Positions 25,650-34,236 of a stretch of 62,712 bases of DNA are shown here, one piece after another. Below the pieces are notes generated by a model. That model searched no databases, had not been told where the DNA came from, and worked only from the letters and a program-made list of their open reading frames with translations. The translations under genes were made by a program, and so were the position numbers. The DNA lies in contig JAJDET010000004.1 in NCBI GenBank assembly GCA_029259655.1, positions 1-62,712 on the forward strand. Reading direction: 5' to 3'. Position 1 is the first letter of the stretch. Each line of letters starts with the position of its first letter. Source of the stretch: Planctomycetota bacterium. Lineage in GTDB: Bacteria > Planctomycetota > UBA1135 > GCA-002686595.

Positions 25650-26480
25650 ATGTCCCGAGCATTCGTAGCCTTTCTGGTGGGATCGGTTCTCGGTCTGGCC
25701 TGCAGCCAACCGGTAGACCTCATCCTGGAAACCTCCGATCCAGCGGCCCTCGAAGACGCGGGCACCTTCGACGCCGTCGCGCGGGCAGTCAGAGGCCGGC
25801 TCGCGGCAACGGGCATGACGCCGGAATCGGTCCGGCTCGAGCGGAACACGCTCATCGTCCGGCTGTCGAACTCGCCGCTTCCCGACCAGCTCCCGCTACT
25901 CGAGCCCCTGTTGGCCAGAGCGGGGCGCCTCGAGTTTCGGATCGTCACCGACGATGGGGACGCTTCCGATCTGGACCTCGGGGCCGAACGCGACGAGGTG
26001 GTCGGGCGGATCGCCGGAGAGATGACCCTCGAAGCACTGAACGCGGAGCTCGCTGCCCGGCCGGCGAGGCCGAACAGCTGGCAGTGGTACCGACGCCGAG
26101 ACGCCGCCGAGTCCGAACCGCTCCCACTGCTCGACGCCAACGCGGTGCATCCTGGGAAGCACTGGTCCTTTGGAACGAACGACCTCAGCAAGGTCTACAT
26201 GACCCTGGATCAGACGGCGTACCTCGCCGTTGGTTTCGAGCTCCTTCCCGAGCGCATGGACGCATTCGCGTCCTTCACCGGGAACTACGTCGGCCGCCAG
26301 CTGGCGGTCGTCCTGGACGGTGAAGTCCTCTCGGCCCCGAGGATCGACGAAGCCCTCCCGGGCCGCGGGGTCATTCGCGGGAAGCGAGACATGGATGACG
26401 CGCGCGTCCTCATGGGTGTGCTACGCGGCGGCGTGCTCCTCCAGCCCCTCCGGGTTCGGACCATCCGACCCGTGAAGTAG
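25650..26480 (+). CDS. Lipoprotein related to the SecD/SecDF P1 head domain
   Basis: 276 residues from the ATG at 25650. The signal peptide has lipobox GLAC (VLGLACSQP). The C-terminal 90 residues hold YLAVGFELLPERMDAFASFTGNYVGRQLAVVLDGEVLSAPRIDEAL, close to the P1 head of SecD (a G...F.L...G...F..T..N.G...AIVLDG.V.SAP pattern), followed by ARVLMGVLRGGVLLQPL, which parallels the SecD A..LA..L..G.LP. stretch. There are no transmembrane domains beyond the signal, so it cannot be a full translocase subunit. It may help late export steps or simply reuse the fold. It is divergent from the Cys-motif gene. Confidence 0.8.
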   Translation: MSRAFVAFLVGSVLGLACSQPVDLILETSDPAALEDAGTFDAVARAVRGRLAATGMTPESVRLERNTLIVRLSNSPLPDQLPLLEPLLARAGRLEFRIVTDDGDASDLDLGAERDEVVGRIAGEMTLEALNAELAARPARPNSWQWYRRRDAAESEPLPLLDANAVHPGKHWSFGTNDLSKVYMTLDQTAYLAVGFELLPERMDAFASFTGNYVGRQLAVVLDGEVLSAPRIDEALPGRGVIRGKRDMDDARVLMGVLRGGVLLQPLRVRTIRPVK

Positions 26481-26538
26481 CCGACGCCTCAGCGAGTCCG
26501 GTCGAACGAATCCCCGCAGCCCGCACCGCGGCCCGTTC

Positions 26539-29500
26539 TCACTGGATCTCCACGAGGATTCCGCCGGATGCGGACCAGACGCCGGGGGATATCTTCACCA
26601 CGACCTGGATGAAGAGCTCGTCGCCGGTGGTCACCTGCCCGGGAAGGCGTTCTCCGGAACGCGGGTGCACCGAGTTCAGGTCCCTGACGATCTCGCCTGC
26701 GGAGGTGGTCGTTCCGATGAACTTGAAGCCCTCGTCCTTCGTCCAGAACTGGTTCGTCGTGTTCAGACCACCCGTCAGGTCCGACGCGTCCCCGACGCGG
26801 ATTCCGTAGATCGAACTGGCTCGGGCGTTCGACACGACAACGTCGAAATCGAAGAGCGGGACGCCGGGTATGGTCTCCGTGATCGTGATCGGCCCGCTCA
26901 GGTCGATGGAGATGAAGTCTCCCCGCGGCGCCGGGGTCGGGTCGCCGTAGTAGTAGTAGTCGCGAGACAGGCTCAACGTGAGCATCTCGTCGATCGCCGC
27001 CGCGTCGGAGTCGATCAGGTCCCCCGCTGTCCACTCGTCCTTGTTGGCGTTGTACAGGGGGGTCGGGCGTTCCGAGTTTCCCAACGGGTGGAGCACGCGC
27101 GCCGAGGGTCCGAAGTCGACCAGTTGGGTCCACGCCTGGCCGCCCGACGCCCGGACCGTCCGTTCGTTGGCGCACTCCAGCACGTAGCTGAGGTCGAACG
27201 GGCTTCCGCCGGTCGCCCCGAGGAACGTCGCGAGCGACCCGAAACCGTCGTGCTTCTGGTGCTTGAACGTCCGCGTGAGGATTTCGTTCGTGTACACGTC
27301 CGACATCGCGATGAGATCGGCCGGCGTCGGGCAGACCGGCGGCACGCCCGTGCATTCGGTCAGGACGGGGTTCACCTCGAGCGCGCCGGATTGGGTGACG
27401 AGCCTCCAGGCCTCGTGTAGCCCGAGGCCGATGAAGAGCACGGCCGCCTCGTCGAGTGTGTGGCCATCCGACGGGTCAGGCGGTACGACTCCGAGTTCCG
27501 GGAAGAGCTCCGGATCATTGAGGCGGGATCGGAGGTCCTGGAACATCGCGATCAGTCCGTTGTTTCCCGACCCGAACTCGCACAGCAGCGTCTCGCCCAC
27601 CTCCGGCTGCATCGCGGCCTCCGTGAGGCCCTTGAACTTGGGCTTCATGAAGTGGGCGAGGAGAACGGCCGACTCCGGAGCCGAGGGGTCGGTCGGGTCG
27701 AGCTCCATCTTCGCTCCCGCGACGAACCAGCCCTCCAGATAGTCCAGGGCCCAGCGCGCTTCGTCTGTCCAGGCTACGTCGTGCCAGGGAAGGTAGTTCG
27801 CCTCGATCAAGAGGCCGAATTCCACGAAGTCCCTCGCGAGGCTCATGACGGTGTCGCGGTGAATGGCTTCGGCTGCGACGATGTCGAGCCCACCGCTCTG
27901 TTCGAAAGGTTCCAGGAGCTCACGCAGTCGCCAGGACCGGTGGCTGTCTCCCACACCGGAGACGCCGATCCAGAGCGGATACCACTGCCCCGCCGGTGCC
28001 TGGTTGGCGACGATGAAGGAACCCGTCGTCGTCGTCGCACGGGGAAGCAGATAGGGAGGAACGTATCCCTGCCAGTCGTAGGTCGGATCGTAGGAGCCCG
28101 TAAGGAGTCCGCGGAGATCGTGCGCCATCCAACCGGCCAAGTGGAGCTCGTTCGAGCGCTGTGGCATGGCTGTGGCCACCGAGTACCCGGCCTTTCCGTT
28201 GGCGTCCCCGTAGAACAGGTGAGCGGTCGGTGTCCGCCAAGCCTCGATCGCGCTCTGGAGCTGGGCCGTGTTCCTCGCCTGGATCATTCGGAAAACGGCC
28301 TGCAAGGTGTGGCGCTCCCCGTCCCCCTCGTTCTGTTCCCAGAGTCCGATCGTGCGCTGGGCGAAGTGGTCATCCTCCACGAGGTCGAGGTTGTCTGTGG
28401 TGTTCGGGTTCAGTGGAAGGTAGTCGTCCGCGACGGGCCCGTAGGGAGTCGTCATGCGGTCGGACTCCTCGTCGTGATCCAAGAGCTGGAGATAGGTCGC
28501 CGACTGGTCGTCCGTGTCCAGGACCTTCAGCGTCTTCAACTCCGTGGTCACGGGGACCTCGGATGCATTGACCAGGAACAGGTCGGTGACGTCGGCCCCG
28601 AGTGAGGCGATGCCCCAGGCCACGTCGTCCGTGGATCCGATGAAGATGCCCGGGCACCCGGGGAACGTGACGCCGCGGACAGAGAAGCTCTGCCCCGTCA
28701 GCTCCACTTCGTGGAAGAGGCTCGGAGTCGTGATCGGGACCTGCGGGTTGCTATAGAGGATCGAGCTGGACCCCGCGGTGATTCCGTCCGCAGCTGCGAA
28801 CCCGTGGCTGAACTTCGGCGTTCCCCCGCCCGTGGGGGGCGCGTACACAGGATCCGGATCGCCCGCCGGAGGGTTGGTATCTGCGTATGCCTGCATCTCC
28901 GCAAGCTTCCCGACGGGCAGGTCCCCGACCTGCAGGACCGCCCCCTCGTCGTGCCAGACCAGGTTCGCCGAGCTCGCCGCGACGGTATCGATCGCCGCCT
29001 GCGTCAGCTCCTGCACGGTCGCGGGATCCGACGGAGGCAGATTCTCGAGGTGATACTCGAAGTCGTTGAGGTGCCGCGCCTCGTCCTTGGCCTCGTTCAG
29101 GAAGTTCAGCGCGACGACGTCCCAGATCGCGAGGCAGTCCGCCACCGTCCAGTCCTCCGGTCGGTGGACCAGCCGCGGGTGGTTCCCGTTCGGATCCCAG
29201 CCCCCGGGGTCGTCGAGCTCGGCGAGGTACTCGTTCACGCCGTCCGCGTAGGCGCGCAGGTACGCCTGGGTCTGGGCGTCGAGCTCCGCAGCCCGATCAA
29301 CGGCCGACTCGTAATAACCGAACCTCCAGTGCTCCGTGTCCAGTTCGATCACGCTCCCCTTGGATGTGACGATGTTCCCGATCAACTCGGCGAGCCGGCC
29401 CTGGAGCTTCCGCCGAGAGTACTGCATCTGGAACAACCGCTCGCGGGCGCAGATGTAGCCCGCGCCGTAGAAGGCTCCCTCGTCGGTCTCCGACGTGATG

Positions 29501-29628
29501 TGCGGCACCCCGCGGGCATCGATCTCGATGTCCACGTCGACGTCGGAGGCGAGCCACGGCTGGGCGCCGGGAACGGATGCAAGCGATAGCAGTGCAAGAC
29601 AAGGCGGCACGAGAAGGTGGGGCTTCAT
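26539..29628 (-). CDS. Penicillin acylase family (Ntn-hydrolase), PvdQ-like
   Basis: 1029 residues, long for the family. The signal peptide (residues 1-22, ending VPGAQ) sends it out of the cytoplasm. The alpha chain covers up to about 273, with GVPHITSETDEGAFYGAGYICARERLFQMQ as the family's opening motif. Ser274 in KFSHGFAAADGITAGSSSILYSNPQVP is the likely autocatalytic N-terminal nucleophile of the beta chain; GSNxW of true penicillin acylases is here SHGF, and NDPH is SNPQ. The oxyanion region is HLFYGDANGKAGYSVATAMPQR. The family cleaves amide bonds of beta-lactams, N-acyl homoserine lactones or other lipopeptides. The C-terminal 300 residues have no counterpart that I recognise. Confidence 0.88.
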   Translation of the reverse strand: MKPHLLVPPCLALLSLASVPGAQPWLASDVDVDIEIDARGVPHITSETDEGAFYGAGYICARERLFQMQYSRRKLQGRLAELIGNIVTSKGSVIELDTEHWRFGYYESAVDRAAELDAQTQAYLRAYADGVNEYLAELDDPGGWDPNGNHPRLVHRPEDWTVADCLAIWDVVALNFLNEAKDEARHLNDFEYHLENLPPSDPATVQELTQAAIDTVAASSANLVWHDEGAVLQVGDLPVGKLAEMQAYADTNPPAGDPDPVYAPPTGGGTPKFSHGFAAADGITAGSSSILYSNPQVPITTPSLFHEVELTGQSFSVRGVTFPGCPGIFIGSTDDVAWGIASLGADVTDLFLVNASEVPVTTELKTLKVLDTDDQSATYLQLLDHDEESDRMTTPYGPVADDYLPLNPNTTDNLDLVEDDHFAQRTIGLWEQNEGDGERHTLQAVFRMIQARNTAQLQSAIEAWRTPTAHLFYGDANGKAGYSVATAMPQRSNELHLAGWMAHDLRGLLTGSYDPTYDWQGYVPPYLLPRATTTTGSFIVANQAPAGQWYPLWIGVSGVGDSHRSWRLRELLEPFEQSGGLDIVAAEAIHRDTVMSLARDFVEFGLLIEANYLPWHDVAWTDEARWALDYLEGWFVAGAKMELDPTDPSAPESAVLLAHFMKPKFKGLTEAAMQPEVGETLLCEFGSGNNGLIAMFQDLRSRLNDPELFPELGVVPPDPSDGHTLDEAAVLFIGLGLHEAWRLVTQSGALEVNPVLTECTGVPPVCPTPADLIAMSDVYTNEILTRTFKHQKHDGFGSLATFLGATGGSPFDLSYVLECANERTVRASGGQAWTQLVDFGPSARVLHPLGNSERPTPLYNANKDEWTAGDLIDSDAAAIDEMLTLSLSRDYYYYGDPTPAPRGDFISIDLSGPITITETIPGVPLFDFDVVVSNARASSIYGIRVGDASDLTGGLNTTNQFWTKDEGFKFIGTTTSAGEIVRDLNSVHPRSGERLPGQVTTGDELFIQVVVKISPGVWSASGGILVEIQ

Positions 29629-30051
29629 GAGTCTCTTCCAGGGGACGAACGGAATGGAGCGCGATCGCGGGTCGGTGCGCGCTCAACGAATCGAGTCTAG
29701 AGGGTCGAGTCGAAGTCGCCAAACTCATCGGGTCTACTCGCTTGGCAAGGGGAGGATGCCCGCGAACGTATGGCAAACCGGCGCAGCGGCGACAACGAGG
29801 CCCGCCCGTAACGACCGCTCGGAGACATGACTCTCGGTCGAATGCGAGCGCTAACTCTGCTCATCCTCGGCCCCGTTAGCCCACGGCCAGAGCACCGGGG
29901 CGGTCGAGGGACAGCTGCACCGCAGCGGACCACGAGTCCGCGGGAATCAGGTCAGCTCTCGACGAGGATGACGCGCCACGCCTCCAGACGGGTCACGCTG
30001 TCGCGGCGCCAGACGAAGGCGCGCTTCCCCAGAACCGCAGAAACTCCCCCC
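29629..30051. other. 423-base gap without a convincing gene
   Basis: The gap lies upstream of the acylase start and downstream of the racemase stop, both on the minus strand, so it should hold the acylase promoter. A minus-strand frame ending at TGA 29952-29954 gives a protein-like 30-residue stretch (KRAFVWRRDSVTRLEAWRV) but has no start codon. No terminator hairpin or repeat was seen. Confidence 0.5.
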
Positions 30052-31134
30052 TCACGCCGGAATGCGGTTCTTCTGGACCTTCGCGACCTTGGCGACGAAC
30101 GGGGACGTCATGGCCCGGACCAGAGCGCTGTAGTTGAGCTCGAAAGTGATCTCGGCTCCGACAGGTATTCGTTCCTCGCCGCAGTCCACGATGAGGTGAT
30201 CGCTGCTCGCTCCCAGGATCTCGATTCCTTCCGGCGAGTGAAGGCCGCAGGGATCGATGTCCTGGCGCCCGACGGCGAGGAGCACCTGGGTGATGGTGCC
30301 CCGATCCTCGGTGACCGGCATCTCCCCGAAGGCCGTTTGCGCGAGCTCGCCCCACGGATGAGAGGGCTTCCTCTTCGACTCGATCACCTCGGCGACGAGG
30401 AGGATGGCATCGGTGTAGAGACCTTCGATCGGTTCACGGTCGAGGGGATCGCGGCCCAGCAGGATCGACTCACCCAGGCGGAGATCGTTGATTCGCCCCG
30501 TCTCTGCCCCGCCGAGCGCCCATTGCAGGTTGCCGGAATTGCCCCCGGATACGACGCTCAGCACCGTGCCGAAGGTCGCGTCGATGGAATCGGCCAGCGC
30601 GGACAGCTCGGCCATGTTCCTGGCGTCGGGTGTCACTCCGCTGCGGCATGCGAGGTTGGTGCCGATGCCCTCGAGCTCGAGGTTCGGAAGGCGAAGCGTC
30701 TCACGCACCGTGCTCTCCAGGTCGCCGGGCATGATGCCTTCACGGAGGTCGCCCAGCTCGACCATGAGCACGATGCCGTGCGTCTGCCCGGCCTCACGCG
30801 CCGCGGACGAGAGCGCGCCGATGACGGCTAGCTCGGTGTTGAAGCTCACGTCGGCGTGCGCCACGACCCGGGTCGCCTGGCTGAGCATCGGAGTTCGAAT
30901 GAGCGCCATCCTCGACGGCACTCGTGCGCGACGCATCGCTTCGATGTTCTCGAGACGGGAGTCGCCGAGCGAGCTCACTCCCCCCCGCAGCATGGCGCCG
31001 GCGATCTCAGGAGAACCGAGCGTCGCCTTCGTGACCCCGGTGACCGATATGCCGCGCCTGCCCAGCAGCTCGACCAATCTGCGGGCGTTGTGGTGGATCT
31101 TGTCGAGGTCTATTTCCAGCCGCGGCGCGGTCAT
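30052..31134 (-). CDS. PLP-dependent alanine/ornithine racemase-family enzyme
   Basis: 360 residues. The N-terminal TIM barrel of fold-type III PLP enzymes is evident: LEIDLDKIHHNARRLVELL, and VTGVTKATLGSPEIAGAMLRGG with the PLP Lys in VTKA (near residue 36). VSSLGDSRLENIEAMRRA, VLMVELGDLREGI and GGNSGNLQWAL follow. This is the pattern of the YhfX/Orr-like branch and not of Alr with its Tyr-containing C-terminal domain. Its start codon overlaps the stop of the DUF1611 gene (ATGA), so both are made from one message. A role in interconverting D- and L-amino acids, such as Glu, Ala or Orn, is inferred from family and neighbour. Confidence 0.88.
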   Translation of the reverse strand: MTAPRLEIDLDKIHHNARRLVELLGRRGISVTGVTKATLGSPEIAGAMLRGGVSSLGDSRLENIEAMRRARVPSRMALIRTPMLSQATRVVAHADVSFNTELAVIGALSSAAREAGQTHGIVLMVELGDLREGIMPGDLESTVRETLRLPNLELEGIGTNLACRSGVTPDARNMAELSALADSIDATFGTVLSVVSGGNSGNLQWALGGAETGRINDLRLGESILLGRDPLDREPIEGLYTDAILLVAEVIESKRKPSHPWGELAQTAFGEMPVTEDRGTITQVLLAVGRQDIDPCGLHSPEGIEILGASSDHLIVDCGEERIPVGAEITFELNYSALVRAMTSPFVAKVAKVQKNRIPA

Positions 31135-32327
31135 GATGCGACGGCCGTCAGCTTCTCCTCGAGCTGCGGGAATGCCGAGACGACCATCTCCACCAGGCGC
31201 TCCGGAGGCCGGGCCAGCGCGTCGGTAGCGGGGATGCCGAGCTCCCGCTCGTACAGCGTGATGGCCGCGCTGACCTCGACATCGGTCATGTTCTCGTGGT
31301 TGATCGTGAGGCCGATCACCCGTGTGTCCGAGAAGGTCTGGATGAGATGGATCTCGGTCGCCGGCGTCGGCATCGCCATCTGTTCGAAGTCGCAGCGATG
31401 GAGCCGTCCCGGTGCGTGCTGCAGCACGACTCCATCGGGGCAGGTGCCCCGGAGGATGAAGGACGAGGTCGAGAAGGCGGGATGACTCAGTGCGCCTTGC
31501 CCCTCGACGATGATGACATCCGGCTGCTCGCCCACGAATGCCTCGAGGATGGTGGCTTCCAGCTCACCCGAGCAGAACTGTGACGGGACCGCGTCGAGCG
31601 CGAGGCCGTAGCGGGCTCCCTGCATCAACCCGGTCTGGCCGGTGCCGATCATCACGGCGCGGACACCGCGGGCGTTGAGGGCGCGCGTCAGGACCGTGGC
31701 GGTCGTGCGCTTTCCGATGGCGCAGTCGGTGCCCAGGACGGCGATGCGCGGACAGGTGACGTCTGCGATACGGCCGGTGAACATCCGCAGGTCCTTCTTC
31801 GGGCGAGGCCTCCGGACGTCGAGGATCCGGACCTTGCTCGCCGCGCACGCCGCTGCGAATTCCGGGTCGTCGTTCAAGAACTCATGGAGGCCGTTGACGA
31901 CGTTCATCCCGAGAGCCATCGCCGCGAGCACGAGGCCGCGCTCGTGCGGCGTGAGCATGCCGCTCGCGGGCGCCACCCCGAAGATGAAGTAGTCGGGGAC
32001 GGCCCCGGCCTGCGCTAGTGAATCTGCGAGGTCGCTACAGATGGGGATCCCGTTCGGTTTCTCGCCGAGCACTCTGCCGGAATCGAGCCCGGCCTTCTCG
32101 CTGTCGATGACCGAGAGGATCTCGTACTTCTCGGAGTAACGGACGAGACCGTTGGCGGTCTTGCCGTCGATGGCGCCGAAGTTCGCTTCGCAATAGACGA
32201 CTGCCGTCGGGACTCGCTCCCGCCCATTGCTGGCTGGTGGCGAGGACATCGGCGCATCGTCCCTGGAGCGCCGTCCATTGGCACCGTAGTCGCGCGACCG
32301 CGTAGAGAGCGGAACCTCGTCGAACAT
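31131..32327 (-). CDS. DUF1611 family protein (DgcN-like)
   Basis: 398 residues. The ATG at 32327 has GAGGAG five bases upstream, which decides the start; GTG at 32333 is possible. An extra stretch of about 28 residues precedes the conserved fold. The N-terminal Rossmann-like domain (AVVYCEANFGAIDGKTANGL) carries the family's opening motif. A P-loop-type segment, VLGTDCAIGKRTTATVL, and GTGQTGLMQGARYGLALD follow, then EGQGALSHPAF. From family knowledge, DgcN in this family N-acetylates D-glutamate in D-amino-acid catabolism. It is the first gene of an operon with the PLP racemase, an unusual partner compared with the enolase-type DgcA, and suggests D-amino-acid metabolism. Confidence 0.85.
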   Translation of the reverse strand: MFDEVPLSTRSRDYGANGRRSRDDAPMSSPPASNGRERVPTAVVYCEANFGAIDGKTANGLVRYSEKYEILSVIDSEKAGLDSGRVLGEKPNGIPICSDLADSLAQAGAVPDYFIFGVAPASGMLTPHERGLVLAAMALGMNVVNGLHEFLNDDPEFAAACAASKVRILDVRRPRPKKDLRMFTGRIADVTCPRIAVLGTDCAIGKRTTATVLTRALNARGVRAVMIGTGQTGLMQGARYGLALDAVPSQFCSGELEATILEAFVGEQPDVIIVEGQGALSHPAFSTSSFILRGTCPDGVVLQHAPGRLHRCDFEQMAMPTPATEIHLIQTFSDTRVIGLTINHENMTDVEVSAAITLYERELGIPATDALARPPERLVEMVVSAFPQLEEKLTAVAS

Positions 32328-32677
32328 GAGCACTCCTCGAGTTGGGCTCAGAGGAGGCGACGGGATCGTGCCGGCCGTAGATGGCCAGATGTCAACGAGT
32401 GGTCCCCGCTAAGTCGGACGCGCCATCCTACCACGGGACGGGTTGGCTCCCGAGGAGTCGGCTTCATTCCCATCGACCGATTGTTCCTCGAGAGCAAGAG
32501 TCCTCCGTGAAAAGGCCGTGAGCTCCTGTGGTGACCGGCAACAGCCCCCTGGGAAGGGCCGGAGCTCGAGCTCGAGTCCGCCTCTGGACCAGAGCAAACA
32601 CACACTCTGCGGAAAGGAGAACCGGCTTACTGCACCCGGAAGGCCCGATCCCGAGAGGAGAACGCACTCCCGACTTC
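32328..32677. other. 350-base gap upstream of the DUF1611-racemase operon
   Basis: The gap holds the operon's ribosome site (GAGGAG at about 32333-32338, minus strand) and probably its promoter. No coding frame with a plausible start, no hairpin and no repeat were seen. Frames crossing the region are Arg/Ser/Pro-rich shadows. Confidence 0.5.
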
Positions 32678-34123
32678 CTAGCGGTGCGTTCTGCTCAGCT
32701 CGTAGGAGAACGACCCGGGGATCGTGTGCACGACAATGCTCGGCTTGCCGTCGACCTCCACGGCGTCGACACGCGTCACGCTCGTCTCCTGACCTCCTCC
32801 TCCACCGGGAACGGTGCCTTCCCACAGGAGAGTTCCGGCCGTGTCGACGAGGAACAAGTCGCCCTCACGGGTTGCGACGGCGATTGCTCGCGAACCATCC
32901 TGGCTTTCGACGAGGGCGAGGCCGGCGGGATCTCCAGGTAGGACGGACTTCCACCTTCGCTCGGGACTCGCATCGATACGCATCATCGAGGGGGCGGCAC
33001 CCGTCCCGACCACGATGCACGCTGGTTCTTCGCTCTCCCCCGGAAACAGCAACGCGTCGGTTGCATAGATCGCCGATTCCTCCGACTCGGTTCCGAGACC
33101 GAACGGCCCGAGGTCCATCTTCTTCGCTCCTGAGGGCGAGTGTTCCAGCAAGAGGAGGTTCCCGCCAACGTGCAGTAACAGGCCTGGGAGCTCTCTGTGA
33201 GAGCGCACCCCGTAGGCGACGTGCTGGTTCGGGACATCCCAGAGAACGTCCCCGTCGGCGTCCAGGGCGACGATGCCCGTTGCTCCACCTACGGCGAGAG
33301 CCACTCCGTAGGCACAGCTCTCACTCCACAGAGGAGCCATGCCGTTGAGCATCGCGTGGGGGGCTTGGTACGACCACAGTTCCTCCCCACTTGCGCCGAA
33401 GCACACGGCGCACGTGGGACCGAATGACAGCCGGTCGCTCATGGGAACGACGAGCCGAACGTCCCCGTCTCCTCCGAGATTCACGACTCTCGGCACGCTT
33501 CCCTTCCTTCGGATTCCCTCCAGAGGGCGGGGACCACTCAGCCGGCCTTCCTGCACCTCGCGAGCGGGAAAGACGGCGGCGGGGCGCTTGGCCTGTACTT
33601 CTTCTCCCGTGAGAGCCGTCAGCGCTTCCGCGGCGGCCTCTCGCACCGAAAGGTGCTCGTCGTCCAGCATCTTGCGGATCGTGGCAACCGAGTCCGGCCA
33701 ACCCAGCGCCGCAGCTACGTTCGCGTACGCGGATCGGGCGAGGTAACTATCCGACGAAACCAGCTCGTCGATTGCCGTCTTGAAGGCCGGATCCGCCTCC
33801 AACCTCCTGAGCCGAGATGGCTCGTGCAGGATCATCGGAGTCGCACTCACGGCAGCTTCCGTGCGCACGGCCGTCTTCCCGCTCAGGATCTCGACGAAGA
33901 GAGCCAGCGCTCGCCGGGAATCCAGAGCGCACAGGGCGAAGACGATGCCGTGGTCGATCTTCTGGTCGTGTGCGCCCCTCGCGATCTCCTCGAGGAAGGG
34001 CAAGGCGCTCTCTCCCCACTCGCCGAGCGCAGCCTGAGCTGAACCGCGCTTCGAGGCCTCGCCGGTGAAGTCCGTGACTGCGCGCAGGACGGAAGTGAGA
34101 TCGGGATGCTGGCTCGGCGCCAT
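32678..34123 (-). CDS. HEAT-repeat plus PQQ-like propeller protein
   Basis: 481 residues. The N-terminal 160 residues are alpha-helical HEAT-like repeats (SALPFLEEIARGAHD, DPAFKTAIDELV, ARSAYANVAAALGWPDSVATIRKMLDDEHLSVREAAAEAL), so this half is a protein-protein scaffold. The remaining 300 residues are beta-rich blades with the PQQ/WD-like phrases GEELWSYQAPHAMLNG, DVLWDVPNQHVAYGV and GTLLWEGTVPGG, which build a propeller. There is no signal peptide, so it is probably cytosolic despite its similarity to secreted propeller proteins. It is downstream of the metalloprotease gene on the same strand, 113 bases apart. Function unknown. Confidence 0.75.
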   Translation of the reverse strand: MAPSQHPDLTSVLRAVTDFTGEASKRGSAQAALGEWGESALPFLEEIARGAHDQKIDHGIVFALCALDSRRALALFVEILSGKTAVRTEAAVSATPMILHEPSRLRRLEADPAFKTAIDELVSSDSYLARSAYANVAAALGWPDSVATIRKMLDDEHLSVREAAAEALTALTGEEVQAKRPAAVFPAREVQEGRLSGPRPLEGIRRKGSVPRVVNLGGDGDVRLVVPMSDRLSFGPTCAVCFGASGEELWSYQAPHAMLNGMAPLWSESCAYGVALAVGGATGIVALDADGDVLWDVPNQHVAYGVRSHRELPGLLLHVGGNLLLLEHSPSGAKKMDLGPFGLGTESEESAIYATDALLFPGESEEPACIVVGTGAAPSMMRIDASPERRWKSVLPGDPAGLALVESQDGSRAIAVATREGDLFLVDTAGTLLWEGTVPGGGGGQETSVTRVDAVEVDGKPSIVVHTIPGSFSYELSRTHR

Positions 34124-34236
34124 GGGCTGTTCGGGAGGAGCTGTCGCGTGTGGGCGTCATGATGCTCGCAGACCAGGACCTGCGCCACCCTGGATGGTCG
34201 CCCTCCTCCGCATTGTCACCCGCGTTGTCACCCGGA

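Noticed and set aside
29952..30046. Minus-strand frame with a protein-like C-terminus (KRAFVWRRDSVTRLEAWRV)
   Set aside because: There is no start codon or upstream gene; it overlaps the racemase end in another frame. It could be a remnant but is too short to support.
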